Assembly: GCF_004210375.1 (NCBI RefSeq)
Contig: NC_134834.1
Coordinates: forward strand, 10,835,857-10,899,856
Source: Tachypleus tridentatus
Taxonomy: Eukaryota; Arthropoda; Merostomata; Xiphosura; Limulidae
Length of the DNA: 64,000 nucleotides
Direction: 5' to 3'
Position numbers and translations under genes: made by a program
The notes under the pieces: model-generated
Databases searched by the model: none
The model's input: the letters and a program-made list of their open reading frames with translations, nothing else
What the model was told of the DNA's origin: nothing
Part shown: positions 11,801-23,290 of the stretch, one piece after another
Layout of the letters: every line of letters begins with the position of its first letter
Position numbering within the stretch: the stretch's first letter is position 1

Positions 11801-14800
11801 CAGGAATTACTGTCTGATGTATAGCAATTTTGATATAATAAAACCATTGTAGATGTTTGATATTTAATTTATTTATTGGTAGCAATGAAATTTAATGATT
11901 GTGACAAATAATATTGAAAATGTAGACATTGTTCACAGGCTGTGTGAACTTGTTACTTATTTATAGACATTGTTCACAGGCTGTGTGAACTTGTTACTTA
12001 TTTATAGACATTGTTCACAGGCTGTGTGAAGTTGTTACTTATTTATAGACATTGTTCACAGGCTGTGTGAAGTTGTTACTTATTTATAGACATTGTTCAC
12101 AGGCTGTGTGAACATGTTAATTATTTATAGACATTGTTCACAGGCTGTGTGAACTTGTTACTTATTTATAGGCTGTGTGAACTTGTTACTTATTTATAGA
12201 CATTGTTCACAGGCTGTGTGAACTTGTTACTTATTTGTATACATTGTTCACAGGCTGTGTGAACTTGTTAATTATTTATAGACATTGTTCACAGGCTGTG
12301 TGAAGTTGTTACTTATTTATAGACATTGTTCACAGGCTGTGTGAAGTTGTTACTTATTTATAGACATTGTTCACAGGCTGTGTGAACTTGTTACTTATTT
12401 ATAGACATTGTTCACAGGCTGTGTGAAGTTGTTACTTATTTATAGACATTGTTCACAGGCTGTGTGAACTTGTTACTTATTTATAGACATTGTTCACAGG
12501 CTGTGTGAACTTGTTACTTATTTATAGACATTGTTCACAGGCTGTGTGAACTTGTTACTTATTTATAGACATTGTTCACAGGCTGTGTGAACTTGTTACT
12601 TATTTATAGACATTGTTCACAGGCTGTGTGAACTTGTTACTTACTTATAGACATTGTTCACAGGCTGTGTGAACTTGTTACTTATTTGTATACATTGTTC
12701 ACAGGCTGTGTGAACTTGTTACTTATTTATAGACATTGTTCACAGGCTGTGTGAACTTGTTACTTATTTGTATACATTGTTCACAGGCTGTGTGAACTTG
12801 TTACTTATTTGTATACATTGTTCACAGGCTGTGTGAACTTGTTAATTATTTATAGACATTGTTCACAGGCTGTGTGAACTTGTTACTTATTTATAGACAT
12901 TGTTCACAGGCTGTGTGAACTTGTTACTTATTTATAAACATTGTTCACAGGCTGTGGGAACTTGTTACTTATTTATAGACATTGTTCACAGGCTGTGCAA
13001 AATTGTCAATTATTTGTAGACATTGTTCACAGGCTGTGCGAAATTGTCAATTACTTGTAGACATTGTTCACAGACTGTGCGAAATTGTCAATTATTTTTG
13101 TACAATGTTTACAAGCTGTGTGAAATTGTTAATTATTTATCCTCAGGTCCTGACTTGTTTGTCGTAACTGATGAGTGCTGGTTATCTCTGACAAATAATT
13201 CACTTGTAATTACTGAAAATCGAGAAGTATTGATTCAACACAGGTAAAAAAGGAAACGTTTAGTGAAATGTTATTGGATATTCAGTGATATTTATCAGGA
13301 AAACTGTCGTTTGTGATTATAAACAAATGTTGAAATACGTTCATAACTTAGAGGTTGTGTGTAATCACTGTTGTAGTAATAAACACAAGTCTAGATTAAT
13401 TTTCAATAATTGAAAGTGATTTTGGTAAATGCAATCCTTTTAGCCTTTGTTTCTTATCAGTGCTGCTACATTTTTAAGTCCAGTGGATGTGTAACTGTTA
13501 ACCATGAAATTCCAGTTGTAAAAAATGTGTAATGTATATATTTATATAAAATGTGTAATGGATATATTTATATAAAATGTGTAATGGATATATTTATATA
13601 AAATGTGTAATGGATATATTTATATAAAATGTGTAATGGATATATTTATATAAAATGTGTAATGGATATATTTATATAAAATGCTGCCTTTTGTTTTTTT
13701 GAGAGTTCTTCTGTTAAAAGAATATTAGTTGGAATGGATTCATTTCTGTTGACCAGTCATCAGAATGAAGTTTAAAGTTGAGTTACAAAGTAATAAAATA
13801 TTTCATTGAGGCTACAGTTTCAGAATGGTCGTACAAACTGTAAGGTTTCAACTCATCATCTTCAAGTCCAAACTGGTTGTATCATCTTGACATGATCTTT
13901 ACTAGATGCAGAATGTTAATGGAGAAGCCTGTAATTAAATTGATTAAAAGTTCATCTTTCTTAAAATTTTTGTTTTTCTCTAATAGGTCAGTAGTAAAGT
14001 TTGTATAATAGGAAATACTTTTTGTTCATTTTTATATGAGGTATTTAATTTGTATACTAGTTTAACTTCAGTTGTGGCCTAAGGGGTAAACATAAATTAT
14101 CATATTTAGAAGGGGAGGATTGGAGACTAAAATGATATGAAAAAGTGGGTAAATATGAGGGGGAGGATTAGAGACTAGAATGATATGGAGAAGTGGGTAA
14201 ATATGAGGGGGAGGATTAGAGACTAGAATGATATGGAGAAGTGGGTAAATATGAGGGGGAGGATTAGAGACTAGAATAATATGGAGAAGTGGGTAAATAT
14301 TACAGGGAGGATTGGAGACTAAAATGATATGGAGAAGTGGGTAAATATGAGGGGGAGGATTAGAGACTAGAATAATATGGAGAAGTGGGTAAATATTACA
14401 GGGAGGATTAGAGACTAGAATGATATGGAGAAGTGGGTAAATATGAGGGGGAGGATTAGAGACTAGAATAATATGGAGAAGTGGGTAAATATGAGGGGGA
14501 GGATTAGAGACTAGAATAATATGGAGAAGTGGGTAAATATTACAGGGAGGATTGGAGACTAAAATGACATGGAGAAGTGGGTAAATATTACGGGGAGGAT
14601 TGGAGACCGGAATGATATGGAGAAGTGGGTAAATATGAGGGGGAGGATTAGAGGCTAGAATGATATGGAGAAGTAGGCTGGAAAAAAGAATGGTGGGCAG
14701 AATGATCCTTCTATTGAAGTAAAATGTGTGACTGGAATAACAGAGTTAGCGCTTCATTTGTAGAAAGTAAAAACAATTTATAATATAACGTGGCAACTTT

Positions 14801-17800
14801 AATGAATTTTTTTTTAAAATACTGAATACAATGTTTTAAATTGATTAAGTGATGCTGATTAAGGAAAATAATATATGTATGTGATGGGGGGTCATCTTTT
14901 GTGGGTATTGTTTATCTTGTACATATGTATGTGATGGGTAGTCATCTTTCGTGGACATTGTTTATCTTATATATCTATGTGATTGGGGAGTCATCTTTCG
15001 TGGGCATTGTTTATCTTGTACATATGTATGTGATGGGGGAGTCATCTTTCGTGGACATTGTTTATCTTGGATGATCATTCACATGAAGATAAACAAATGT
15101 TTAACAACCTTGATATGTACTGTATTGTATTTTTATCTTCATGTGTACCGTATTGTATTTTTATCTTCATGTGTACCTTATTGTATTTTTATCTTGATTT
15201 TAGTTGCCCCAAACATTTGAGTGTTGGTCTGTTGGGTGTTGAACATCATGGCTCGCGCAGTCCTGAGGAGTTGAGTTACCAACAGAGGTTTTTCTTTCAC
15301 TTCACCCAGAGGTGGATTGGTCACAAGGTTTTTCTTCACTGCCATCTTGCTGTCTGTTCTGACAAAGCCAACAGTCCACTTGATGGTGTGAAACAGGTGA
15401 GATGTTTTAGTTTATATGAAGGGGAGGTTGTTACGTTTTACGTTTTTTCTTAATGCTACAAACACATTTCTCATGTTTGATTTCTTGTTAGACAAAATTG
15501 ATTTTTTTTAACTAGGTCGTTTCAAAAATGGAGGTTCAGAAGTGTGGGAAGTTGAGAGATTAATTCCACTAATAGTGTGTATAATATAGTGCCACAATTG
15601 TATATTTTTTATGATGGGAATGCAAAATATTTCGAAGTTGATGAAATTTCTCAAACAGTAATTTCACAAGTAAAGTCAAGTTAGGTCATAAAAAAATTAA
15701 TTCGTCATTTTTAAGAACTTGTAATAAAATATAAATTAACTAGATTGACACTTATATTTCAAGTTATTAACTATATAAATTCTGATAAAAACAAATAATA
15801 ATAAAACATTTGTCAATAATAATAATAATGATCTAATATTTGATTCATCCCTGGTAAATTCACGATAAGTCTGAAGGCTTATGACACTAAAAACAGAATT
15901 TTGATACCAATGGTGTATCTTTGTACATAACAACAAAACAAACATCAGTGCTCTATTCTTGTAGTAACAATATTTTATCCATTATGTTTATATGTGGTAT
16001 TGTAACATTGTTTGACACGTACGTCGTTTTCTTTATTGACTGCATTTCAGAAGCTTATAATGCTGTAATGTTGGTTTTAACATTCATGGTAGGCACTGGA
16101 CATATAGCTCATTGTATACATTTATGTGCTGGATAACAAACAAAACAAAAACCTTTGAAGATGTTTCCTTTACAGAACTGCCACAAATTATATATTTTAA
16201 AGTTATTGTAAATGAAATCGGGAACAAAATATTCATTTTAATAGTGCATTGACCCAAAGGACTATTGTGTGGGAAATGATGCTAAGCAGGTTTCGGAAAG
16301 TCGGACGGAGCAACACTTCAGTGTGCAAGTCGAAGGTCCAATATATGTACTACCATCTCGGGAAACTCGAGGGAAAGACGCTAATGGTGAGTAAAGCTGT
16401 TTAAAGATTTGAAGAAAAGGCTTTTAGATAAAAAATTAATGAATAGTTAACCCTAAAATCACCAGTGGAGTCTATTTACATTTACTCTCAGACATGGGTA
16501 TTTTTATTACATTTTTCTAAACTATTTACACAATTTTGTTGGTTATAGGGCACCTTGTAACATTTACTTTATATACACAAAAAATAACTACTGTTATCCA
16601 CCCTAATTAGCATTTGGATTCCCTATATGAATTGTACACAAACCAATCAACAGTACAATTAATTACACTAATCAGTCTTGAGGTTTGCTGTGCATTGTAA
16701 ATAGAAAATGAACATAATTTTTCTTAACTTTAACACAGAGTTTTATGACAGGCAAAAAATATTCAATGTATTGCATTACGTGAACCCCCACTGTTTCTGA
16801 ACAGTGTACAAAAGGGTCTGTCAATTGAGGAATAAGGAAAAGCCACAATTACTGGAATGTTAAATTGTATTTTTCGTTGGAGGTAGTTTTCAATTCTCTT
16901 CAGGGACTCTATCAGACTGAAAGAGTAACTTGATAACAATGAGCTGTTTTTTCTGGAAGGTTAATAGTGAGTTTTTGGACTTAAAATGCTAAATTTCAGG
17001 GATTGATTTGCTTTAGCAGGTAATTCTTGTAGCTTTGTGTTGAAACAGCAACTTTTAATGCTCAAGACATAAAAAAGGTCAGTATTGCTACAGTGTCCAA
17101 ATCAACTGGACAGCAGAATAACAAGCAAAGTTCCATCAGGAGGAGAGGGACCTTATGAAATATTATTTTGAATTATAAACCACTTAAAAACACATAACTA
17201 AAGTCATGAGATTTCATTGTTTTTCTCAAATATGTTACTCGTTGTAGAAACATTTTGATTACAGCAGAATGCTTGACCTATAAATATAAATGATTCATTT
17301 TTGCTGAAGAGAAGTGATGTTCTGTGTACCTCTCCAGCTCCTTTCCTGTTTAACTATCTTCCTGTGATGGATAAAAATCTCGATAGGATATCGCCAGTGG
17401 TCAAATCTGACATACGTGCAGGATCTTGTTCGAGCCACGTGATGATGGAGCTATCAACAGCTGCTGTTGTAGGAATTGCTTTTGCCTCTTTCCTTATTGG
17501 AGCTGGACTGGTGGTTGTTTTATGGTTTATACACTTGCATACAGGTACAAATTAGATTGTGTGTAGGTTCTACTATTAATTCTTTTATTAATAAGATTGC
17601 TATTAATATTATATTTAACGTACTGTTTGATTCTAAATAAATACATTTCTCATTATTATCACTCTCTGATGTCATATTTACAGGTTTTGGGTATTTTCGA
17701 CTTCTAAGCCAGTGGTTTCAAATTTTTTCACACCTATGACTGGTAAAATCTTTGTATAAATGAGCTTATTGACCGTTAGATCTGTAGTGTCTTCTCAAAG

Positions 17801-19538
17801 TTTTAAAGTGAAAGTTGTGTGGTTTGTGGATTTGGCAGAGATATAGGAATGAAACAACACTTTCAACTGTTTCTAATTTGTATAAATTAGGCTTACATAA
17901 AAATCTGTGTGGATCAGTAGTTTGGAACCAGTTCGTTTTCATGACAAGACGTAGAAAGTTAGACCAGTTGAAATAAAATGCTAGTAATGGGTTTCTTAAA
18001 AATGGAAGATTGAGTGAAGTCACCAAGCTTAGAAGAAGTTTCAAGTTCCTCTTAAAAGAAAGGAAAAGGGAAAATGTTCAGAAATTACGTTAATAAGGCT
18101 CTGAAATGTTAACATTTCATTAACATAGTTAAGAACCTTCTATTAGTGAAGGTTTATGTTTGTGAGACCATGGGGTTGAGTACCCTCTTGCCCAACCTAA
18201 GTATGCCACTGATTTAACCAGATTCTTATTTTCTCCACCAATTTGAGATTTGAACATGTAGGAGCAAAGACTCATGATCATTCAGAGACTACCATGTATT
18301 ACTTTATTCAGCCTTTGAAATATTAAGATAAAATTAGTTATAGAACTCAAACAAAAGTCAGACATTGAAAAGAATTCATAAAATTTAGATTTGAACAAAA
18401 AAGCTGAAAAATCATATAATCCACAAGCAAGTTTAGTAAGTAAAAAACAAAAATTCTTTTTGTATTTATATTGCCATAAAACCTTCAGGGTTAGCTGAAC
18501 CTTGGCATAAAACCTTCATGGTTAGCTAAACCTTGGTTTAAGACCTTTAGGGTTAGCCAAACCTTGACATAAGACCTTTGTGGTTAGCTAATTTTAGCAT
18601 ATAACTTATGGGTCACTTTTTTTTACTAGTTCTTTAAATAGTGAGGTTGATCTCAAACTGGTAAATATTTTTTATTTCTTATATTTTGGTACAATCAACA
18701 AAAATTGATTCATACCATTGAAAGGAGTGGTTGTCTATTGAACTCTGCAAAATGTTTCATTTACATTAGTGAATGTCTAATGTGGTCATGATGAAGAAAA
18801 TTCCAATCACTTCTCCAATGAACCAAAACAACATGAAAGATTAGGTACATGATTAAACTTGGTAATCAGACTTGTGTAATAATTACATTTTTAGCAGAAA
18901 AACCAAATCTAATTGAATTAAGGTTGTTAATTATTCAGCCATTGATAATAAGTTAAAAGTTTTGATTCATAAATCACATAAATCGTAATGTTCCTTTTTC
19001 TTTCAAATTATTTTTAATATGTTCATTTTGGTGTGTAAAAATAGATGTCTTGGTTAGTTCTAACATCGAATGAAAATCTTTCTTGTATGAACCTTAAATA
19101 CTGTTTTTAGATTACCTCCAGCTTGAAGTATGAAATAAATTATAAATCAAGTAAAAACAACAACTGAAGTCTTAAGTGATTTTTATTGCAAATATTAGGC
19201 CTAATGGATTCCAGTATTTTCCCAGCTTTTGGTATATGAACTGTGATTCTGAAAACTGTTTCTCCTGTTATTAAATGTGGTAAAACAAGTGCATGAGAAG
19301 TAAAGTTGGGGTTGATAAACTCGATGATCAAAAGCAGACATAAAACTACTATTAGAATGGTATTTGGGATTCATGCTTTGTGTCTTTTGTAGATCCATCT
19401 CAAAGAACCCGAGCTCAGCAACAGAGGGATGTTCGCCATCGTCACCGTCATCACCACTCAGGCTGTGACCTGTCGGGGCACAGCGGAAGCTCGACCCCAA
19501 GCTCCCAAGCACCCATGACCGTGCATGCATGTGCGTAA
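5705..19538 (+). CDS. TGFBR3: TGFBR3 (betaglycan/endoglin family TGF-beta co-receptor), 5'-partial gene, 11 exons
   Basis: This gene encodes a type I membrane co-receptor that presents TGF-beta family ligands to the signalling receptors. I joined 11 exons at 5705-5868, 7061-7241, 7466-7624, 8710-8987, 9819-10064, 11246-11378, 13147-13243, 15204-15396, 16245-16386, 17338-17544 and 19393-19538. All introns are GT-AG and every phase agrees, giving about 648 codons with stop. From N to C the product has the end of the orphan domain (KDLVLILKSDSAVKW), a linker, a ZP domain with the family's cysteines (for example KARSNKTHYILETNLNSCG and SCPKHLSV), a membrane segment (VVGIAFASFLIGAGLVVVLW) and a short tail ending STPSSQAPMTVHACA. 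Human betaglycan is about 850 residues, so roughly the first 200 are missing; their exons must lie left of coordinate 1. Endoglin is the only close alternative, but the sequon and the acidic SG site favour betaglycan. Introns are full of minisatellites. Confidence 0.93.
5869..6482. repeat. 30-32-bp minisatellite carrying donor-like sites, about 20 copies
   Basis: Starts at the exon's own donor. Units contain accagctgtggtaagagatc and end tgtataggtact; the first few are 30-bp variants. Each unit holds GTG|GTAAGA or GTG|GTAAAA. Confidence 0.97.
7061..7241 (+). CDS. TGFBR3: TGFBR3 exon b
   Basis: The acceptor ttacttttag and donor G|GTTAGT frame a phase 0-to-1 exon reading AEHQVFPGSMPAFHLLQV through VIESWTVNRVNIMVVGEIL. 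This is the last part of the orphan domain, comparable to human 'ITSYTMAPVANRFHLRLE'. Confidence 0.85.
7466..7624 (+). CDS. TGFBR3: TGFBR3 exon c (linker)
   Basis: The acceptor is tttctttag and the donor G|GTGAGC, phases 1 to 1. It encodes a low-complexity Ser/Asn/Gln-rich linker (SNHYNVQSDGGSSRNKFSVG) between the orphan and ZP domains. Support is by splice phase and position; the linker itself is not conserved in the family. Confidence 0.75.
8710..8987 (+). CDS. TGFBR3: TGFBR3 exon d (ZP-N)
   Basis: Contains four cysteines of the ZP-N module (NLECRKN, KSSCMKI, DQECKAR, LNSCGSS). The stretch KARSNKTHYILETNLNSCG aligns with human 'KMNGTHFVLESPLNGCG', with the N-glycosylation sequon in the same place. 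Ends in phase 0 at CAG|GTATGG. Confidence 0.93.
9246..9526 (-). mobile_element. tRNA-derived SINE (family 1), near full length
   Basis: Read on the minus strand it has a tRNA-like head (tggccaggtgggttaagg, then a B box near gatttgaatccc), the family body and a tail ending in fused A/C-rich sequence. Lies in a TGFBR3 intron. Confidence 0.85.
9819..10064 (+). CDS. TGFBR3: TGFBR3 exon e (acidic linker with SG site)
   Basis: A phase 0-to-0 exon of 82 codons. It begins VLFWAPVRPKG, has an acidic block followed by Ser-Gly (DEDMISSDDGSGVG), and ends near ILCVYNMTGS. The acidic SG stretch sits where human betaglycan carries its glycosaminoglycan attachment serines. The donor is GAG|GTTAGG. Confidence 0.9.
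10209..10669. mobile_element. hAT-like MITE in a TGFBR3 intron
   Basis: Ends are imperfect inverted repeats (cagggacgtagatcctgggg on the left; caggggtgtagatt read inwards from the right). They are flanked by similar 8-base sequences, gtgtgaat and atgtgaag, as expected for a hAT target duplication. No transposase frame is visible. Confidence 0.6.
11246..11378 (+). CDS. TGFBR3: TGFBR3 exon f (ZP-C)
   Basis: Reads VNHSHVFHMHLYKDSDFHKK through LEVLSQDNVYVKTAIEAG, parallel to human 'ITFNMELYNTDLF' and 'VPENGHVYVEVSVTKAE'. Phases 0 to 1, donor G|GTGTGT. Confidence 0.88.
11926..13145. repeat. 41-bp minisatellite with acceptor-like ends, about 30 copies
   Basis: Unit runs acattgttcacaggctgtgt to acttatttatag. 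The last units diverge progressively, and the final one ends ttatttatcctcag, the real acceptor of the TGFBR3 exon at 13147. Confidence 0.98.
13147..13243 (+). CDS. TGFBR3: TGFBR3 exon g (ZP-C)
   Basis: Short 97-base exon reading GPDLFVVTDECWLSLTNN through REVLIQH, parallel to human 'LGFAIQTCFISPYSNP'. The acceptor ttatcctcag is the last diverged unit of the 41-bp minisatellite that fills the intron. Phases 1 to 2. Confidence 0.88.
13520..13682. repeat. 26-bp AT-rich tandem repeat, about 6 copies
   Basis: Unit is aaaatgtgtaatggatatat followed by ttatat. Confidence 0.96.
14107..14680. repeat. 48-bp purine-rich minisatellite, about 12 copies
   Basis: Unit contains gaagtgggtaaatatgaggg and gaggattagagactagaat. 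Two variants (gaggggg and tacaggg) are interspersed. The strand is strongly purine-biased. Confidence 0.97.
14877..15070. repeat. About 50-bp tandem repeat, 4 copies
   Basis: Unit contains gtatgtgatggggagtcatc and cattgtttatcttgtacata. Confidence 0.93.
15116..15203. repeat. 28-bp tandem repeat forming the acceptor tract, 3 copies
   Basis: Unit gtattgtatttttatcttca plus tgtgtacc. The third copy turns into gattttag, the acceptor of the TGFBR3 exon at 15204. Confidence 0.93.
15204..15396 (+). CDS. TGFBR3: TGFBR3 exon h (ZP-C)
   Basis: Reads CPKHLSVGLLGVEHHG, then QRFFFHFTQRW and FLHCHLAVCSDKA, parallel to human 'CPKDESVKF', 'KRFSFVFKPVF' and 'FLQCELTLCTKME'. Acceptor gattttag, donor CAG|GTGAGA, phases 2 to 0. 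Confidence 0.92.
16245..16386 (+). CDS. TGFBR3: TGFBR3 exon i (end of ZP domain and juxtamembrane)
   Basis: Begins CIDPKDYCVGNDAKQ, matching the final ZP cysteine pair of human 'CVPPDEACTS'. The remainder is a poorly conserved juxtamembrane stretch. Donor ATG|GTGAGT, phases 0 to 1. Confidence 0.85.
17338..17544 (+). CDS. TGFBR3: TGFBR3 exon j (transmembrane segment)
   Basis: After a hydrophilic stalk it encodes the family's signature membrane segment, VVGIAFASFLIGAGLVVVLW followed by FIHLHTG, close to human 'VMGIAFAAFVIGALLTGALW' plus 'YIYSHTG'. Acceptor ctctccag, donor ACAG|GTACAA, phases 1 to 1. Confidence 0.95.
17545..19392. other. Last TGFBR3 intron
   Basis: AT-rich and otherwise featureless, except for a degenerate tandem repeat at about 18474-18605 and a motif cagtggtttcaaattttttc near 17711 resembling one end of a hAT-type MITE. 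I found no matching right end. Confidence 0.5.
18474..18605. repeat. Degenerate 31-35-bp tandem repeat, about 4 copies
   Basis: Units share ataaaaccttcagggttagc and gaaccttgg, with substitutions in every copy. Confidence 0.8.
19393..19538 (+). CDS. TGFBR3: TGFBR3 exon k (cytoplasmic tail and stop)
   Basis: Acceptor cttttgtag. Encodes DPSQRTRAQQQRD, a basic and histidine-rich run, then SGHSGSSTPSSQAPM and VHACA before TAA at 19536-19538. The SGHSGSSTPSS part resembles the vertebrate 'HSIGSTQSTPCSSSSTA' tail, but the terminal PDZ-binding residues differ. Confidence 0.9.
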
Positions 19539-19802
19539 CTTCTGTACTGTAGCCCATTGTTTTGCTCAGTAGAAGGTGCTGCCCTCTTGGTGTACCTGAG
19601 TATACATCATTCTTTGATTTTCATATTATGGATGTATGTTATCAGAAACCTCATTTTTCCTTCAAGCTCAGTATCTTTTACTTAAAATTCTAAATGCATA
19701 TCACTAGACTTAGGGGGGGGGAACCCATTTCTTTTCAATCTCAAGTTTCCATTTTTTACGTGACTAAACATTAATTTGAATATCTTTTATATTCCACATT
19801 TA

Positions 19803-19954
19803 TCGAACAGTACCACACATTGTCTATCGTGTACTTGGATGAAATGTGTACAATTCATCATAATGTAGTAGTACCCATTCGAACAGTACCACACATTGTC
19901 TATCGTGTACTTGGATGAAATGTGTACAATTCATCATAATGTAGTAGTATCCAT
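19803..19954. repeat. 76-bp direct duplication
   Basis: Two nearly identical copies starting tcgaacagtaccacacattg at 19803 and 19879, in the TGFBR3 3' flank or 3' UTR. Confidence 0.95.
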
Positions 19955-20860
19955 TCCAGATATGTTTCTTATTTTGTTTTTCATCAGGTTTTGTTACATA
20001 AATGTTGTATAATAAGGTGACATCTCGCGTATACTGAAGATTTAGAGTTATTTAATTTAGTTATATATATTATTGTCAAGTTTGTTAATATTTCTTTGAA
20101 GAATGCAGGTACTTTTCAGTAATATTTTGTAACTAGTTCTGACTGTGTTTTAGTTGTGGATACATCATAGTAATGTATAAAAGTCTCACAAAAGGTGGAA
20201 GGACAGTGATCACCAGTTTCTGTTTTCACATACCCTGGATAACTTACTAACCCTTTTCACAGATATGATGGTTGTGGGAAGCTAGGCATGATAACATCCA
20301 GTGATGACCACAGCTTTACCTTCAGTGCACAAAGTTGTTGAAAGTTTTTCATATAGAAGAAGAACAGGCTTATATTTTCTTTATCTCTTCCATATAATTA
20401 TGTATATGTACACAATATAAACATTAAAACATTCAGTTATTTTATAGTAACTTTTGAGGAAATGTGAACAGAAATTGACTTGATAAAACAGGTAAATAAT
20501 GCTCACTTTGCTTCCATGACATTTTTACTAAGTTAAAAATATTATCTGATCACAATGATAGCAAATTCTTTACTTTAAGACTCTGTAAGAATTGTTCATT
20601 TTCAAAAGGTTCATTTATTAGAATTAATTATAATAATATTACATCAAAGACTGTTCTCTTTCTCTGCATCAAATTAGACCCGGTATGCATATGACTATTT
20701 ATTAGTGTATAATCACTGGGAGATTGTACCCTGTTTCACAGAATGTGACAGGAGTGTTCTAAACTGTTTCACATTGCAGTACTTGACTTGAATGTTTGGT
20801 TTTAACTTGTTTCACATTGTATAATTTGAACTTCAGTATGTGATTTTGGCTTTTATTTCA
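19955..20860. other. TGFBR3 3' flank, nothing specific seen
   Basis: AT-rich. No canonical AATAAA was noticed close to the stop; an ATTAAA lies near 20424. No coding frame stands out. Confidence 0.4.
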
Positions 20861-20861
20861 C

Positions 20862-23290
20862 AGTGCAGAGTATGGCATTGATAAGTGTATAATTCATTTC
20901 ACAGTGCAGAGTATGACATTGATTAGTGTATAATTCATTTCACAGTGCAGAGTATGACATTGATAAGTGTATAATGCATTTCACAGTAGAGAGTATGACA
21001 TTGATAAGGGTATAATTTATTTCACAGTGCAGAGTATGACATTGATAAGTGTATAATTCATTTCACAGTGCAGAGTATGACATTGATTAGTGTATAATTC
21101 ATTTCACAGTGCAGAGTATGACATTGATAAGGGTATAATTCATTTCACAGTGCAGAGTATGACATTGATAAGGGTATAATTCATTTCACAGTGCAGAGTA
21201 TGACATTGATAAGTGTATAATTCATTTCACAGTGCAGAGTATGACATTGATAAGTGTAAAACTCATTTCACAGTAGAGAGTATGACATTGATAAGTGTAT
21301 AATTCATTTCACAGTGCAGAGTATGACATTGATAAGTGTAAAACTCATTTCACAGTAGAGAGTATGACATTGATAAGTGTATAGTTCATTTCACAGTACA
21401 GAGTATGACATTGATAAGTGTATAATTCATTTCACAGTAGAGAGTATGACATTGATAAGTGTATAATGCATTTCACAGTAGAGAGTATGACATTGATAAG
21501 GGTATAATTCATTTCACAGTGCAGAGTATGACATTGATAAGTGTATAATTCATTTCACAGTGCAGAGTATGACATTGATAAGTGTAAAACTCATTTCACA
21601 GTAGAGAGTATGACATTGATAAGTGTATAATTCATTTCACAGTGCAGAGTATGACATTGATAAGTGTAAAACTCATTTCACAGTAGAGAGTATGACATTG
21701 ATAAGTGTATAGTTCATTTCACAGTACAGAGTATGACATTGATAAGTGTATAATTCATTTCACAGTAGAGAGTATGACATTGATAAGTGTATAATTCATT
21801 TCACAGTAGAGAGTATGACATTGATAAGTGTATAGTTCATTTCACAGTACAGAGTATGACATTGATAAGTGTATAATTCATTTCACAGTGCAGAGTATGA
21901 CATTGATAAGTGTATAGTTCATTTCACAGTACAGAGTATGACATTAATAAGTGTAAAACTCATTTCACAGTGCAGAGTATGACATTGATAAGTGTATAAT
22001 GCATTTCACAGTAGAGAGTATGACATTGATAAGGGTATAATTCATTTCACAGTGCAGAGTATGACATTGATAAGTGTATAATTCATTTCACAGTGCAGAG
22101 TATGACATTGATAAGTGTAAAACTCATTTCACAGTAGAGAGTATGACATTGATAAGTGTAAAACTCATTTCACAGTAGAGAGTATGACATTGATAAGTGT
22201 ATAATTCATTTCACAGTAGAGAGTATGACATTGATAAGTGTATAGTTCATTTCACAGTAGAGAGTATGACATTGATAAGTGTACAATTCATTTCACAGTA
22301 GAGAGTATGACATTGATAAGTGTACAATTCATTTCACAGTAGAGAGTATGACATTGATAAGTGTACAATTCATTTCACAGTAGAGAGTATGACATTGATA
22401 AGTGTATAATTCATTTCACAGTACAGAGTATGACATTGATAAGTGTATAGTTCATTTCACAGTAGAGAGTATGACATTGATAAGTGTACAATTCATTTCA
22501 CAGTAGAGAGTATGACATTGATAAGTGTACAATTCATTTCACAGTAGAGAGTATGACATTGATAAGTGTATAATTCATTTCACAGTACAGAGTATGACAT
22601 TGATAAGTGTATAAATCATTTCACAGTAGAGAGTATGACATTGATAAGGGTATAATTCATTTCACAGTAGAGAGTATGACATTGATAAGGGTATAATTCA
22701 TTTCACAGTGCAGAGTATGACATTGATAAGTGTATAAATCATTTCACAGTAGAGAGTATGACATTGATAAGTGTATAATTCATTTCACAGTGCAGAGTAT
22801 GACATTGATAAGTGTACAATTCATTTCACAGTGCAGAGTATGACATTGATAAGTGTACAATTCATTTCACAGTGCAGAGTATGACATTGATAAGTGTATA
22901 ATTCATTTCACAGTGCAGAGTATGACATTGATAAGTGTACAATTCATTTCACAGTGCAGAGTATGACATTGATAAGTGTACAATTCATTTCACAGTGCAG
23001 AGTATGACATTGATAAGTGTATAATTCATTTCACAGTGCAGAGTATGACATTGATAAGTGTATAATTCATTTCACAGTAGAGAGTATGACATTGATAAGG
23101 GTATAATTCATTTCACAGTGCAGAGTATGGCATTGATAAGTGTATAATTCATTTCACAGTGCAGAGTATGACATTGATAAGTGTATAATTCATTTCACAG
23201 TGCAGAGTATGACATTGATAAGGGTATAATTCATTTCACAGTGCAGAGTATGACATTGATAAGGGTATAATTCATTTCACAGTGCAGAGT
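20862..23290. repeat. 41-bp minisatellite, about 59 copies
   Basis: Unit contains cagtgcagagtatgacattg and ataagtgtataattcatttca. Variants gcagag/tagagag/tacagag and tata/taca/taaa are mixed along the array, showing local homogenisation. Each unit holds tttcacag. Confidence 0.98.

Noticed and set aside
19201-19557. Minus-strand open frame of 118 codons
   Set aside because: It is the antisense shadow of the last TGFBR3 exon.
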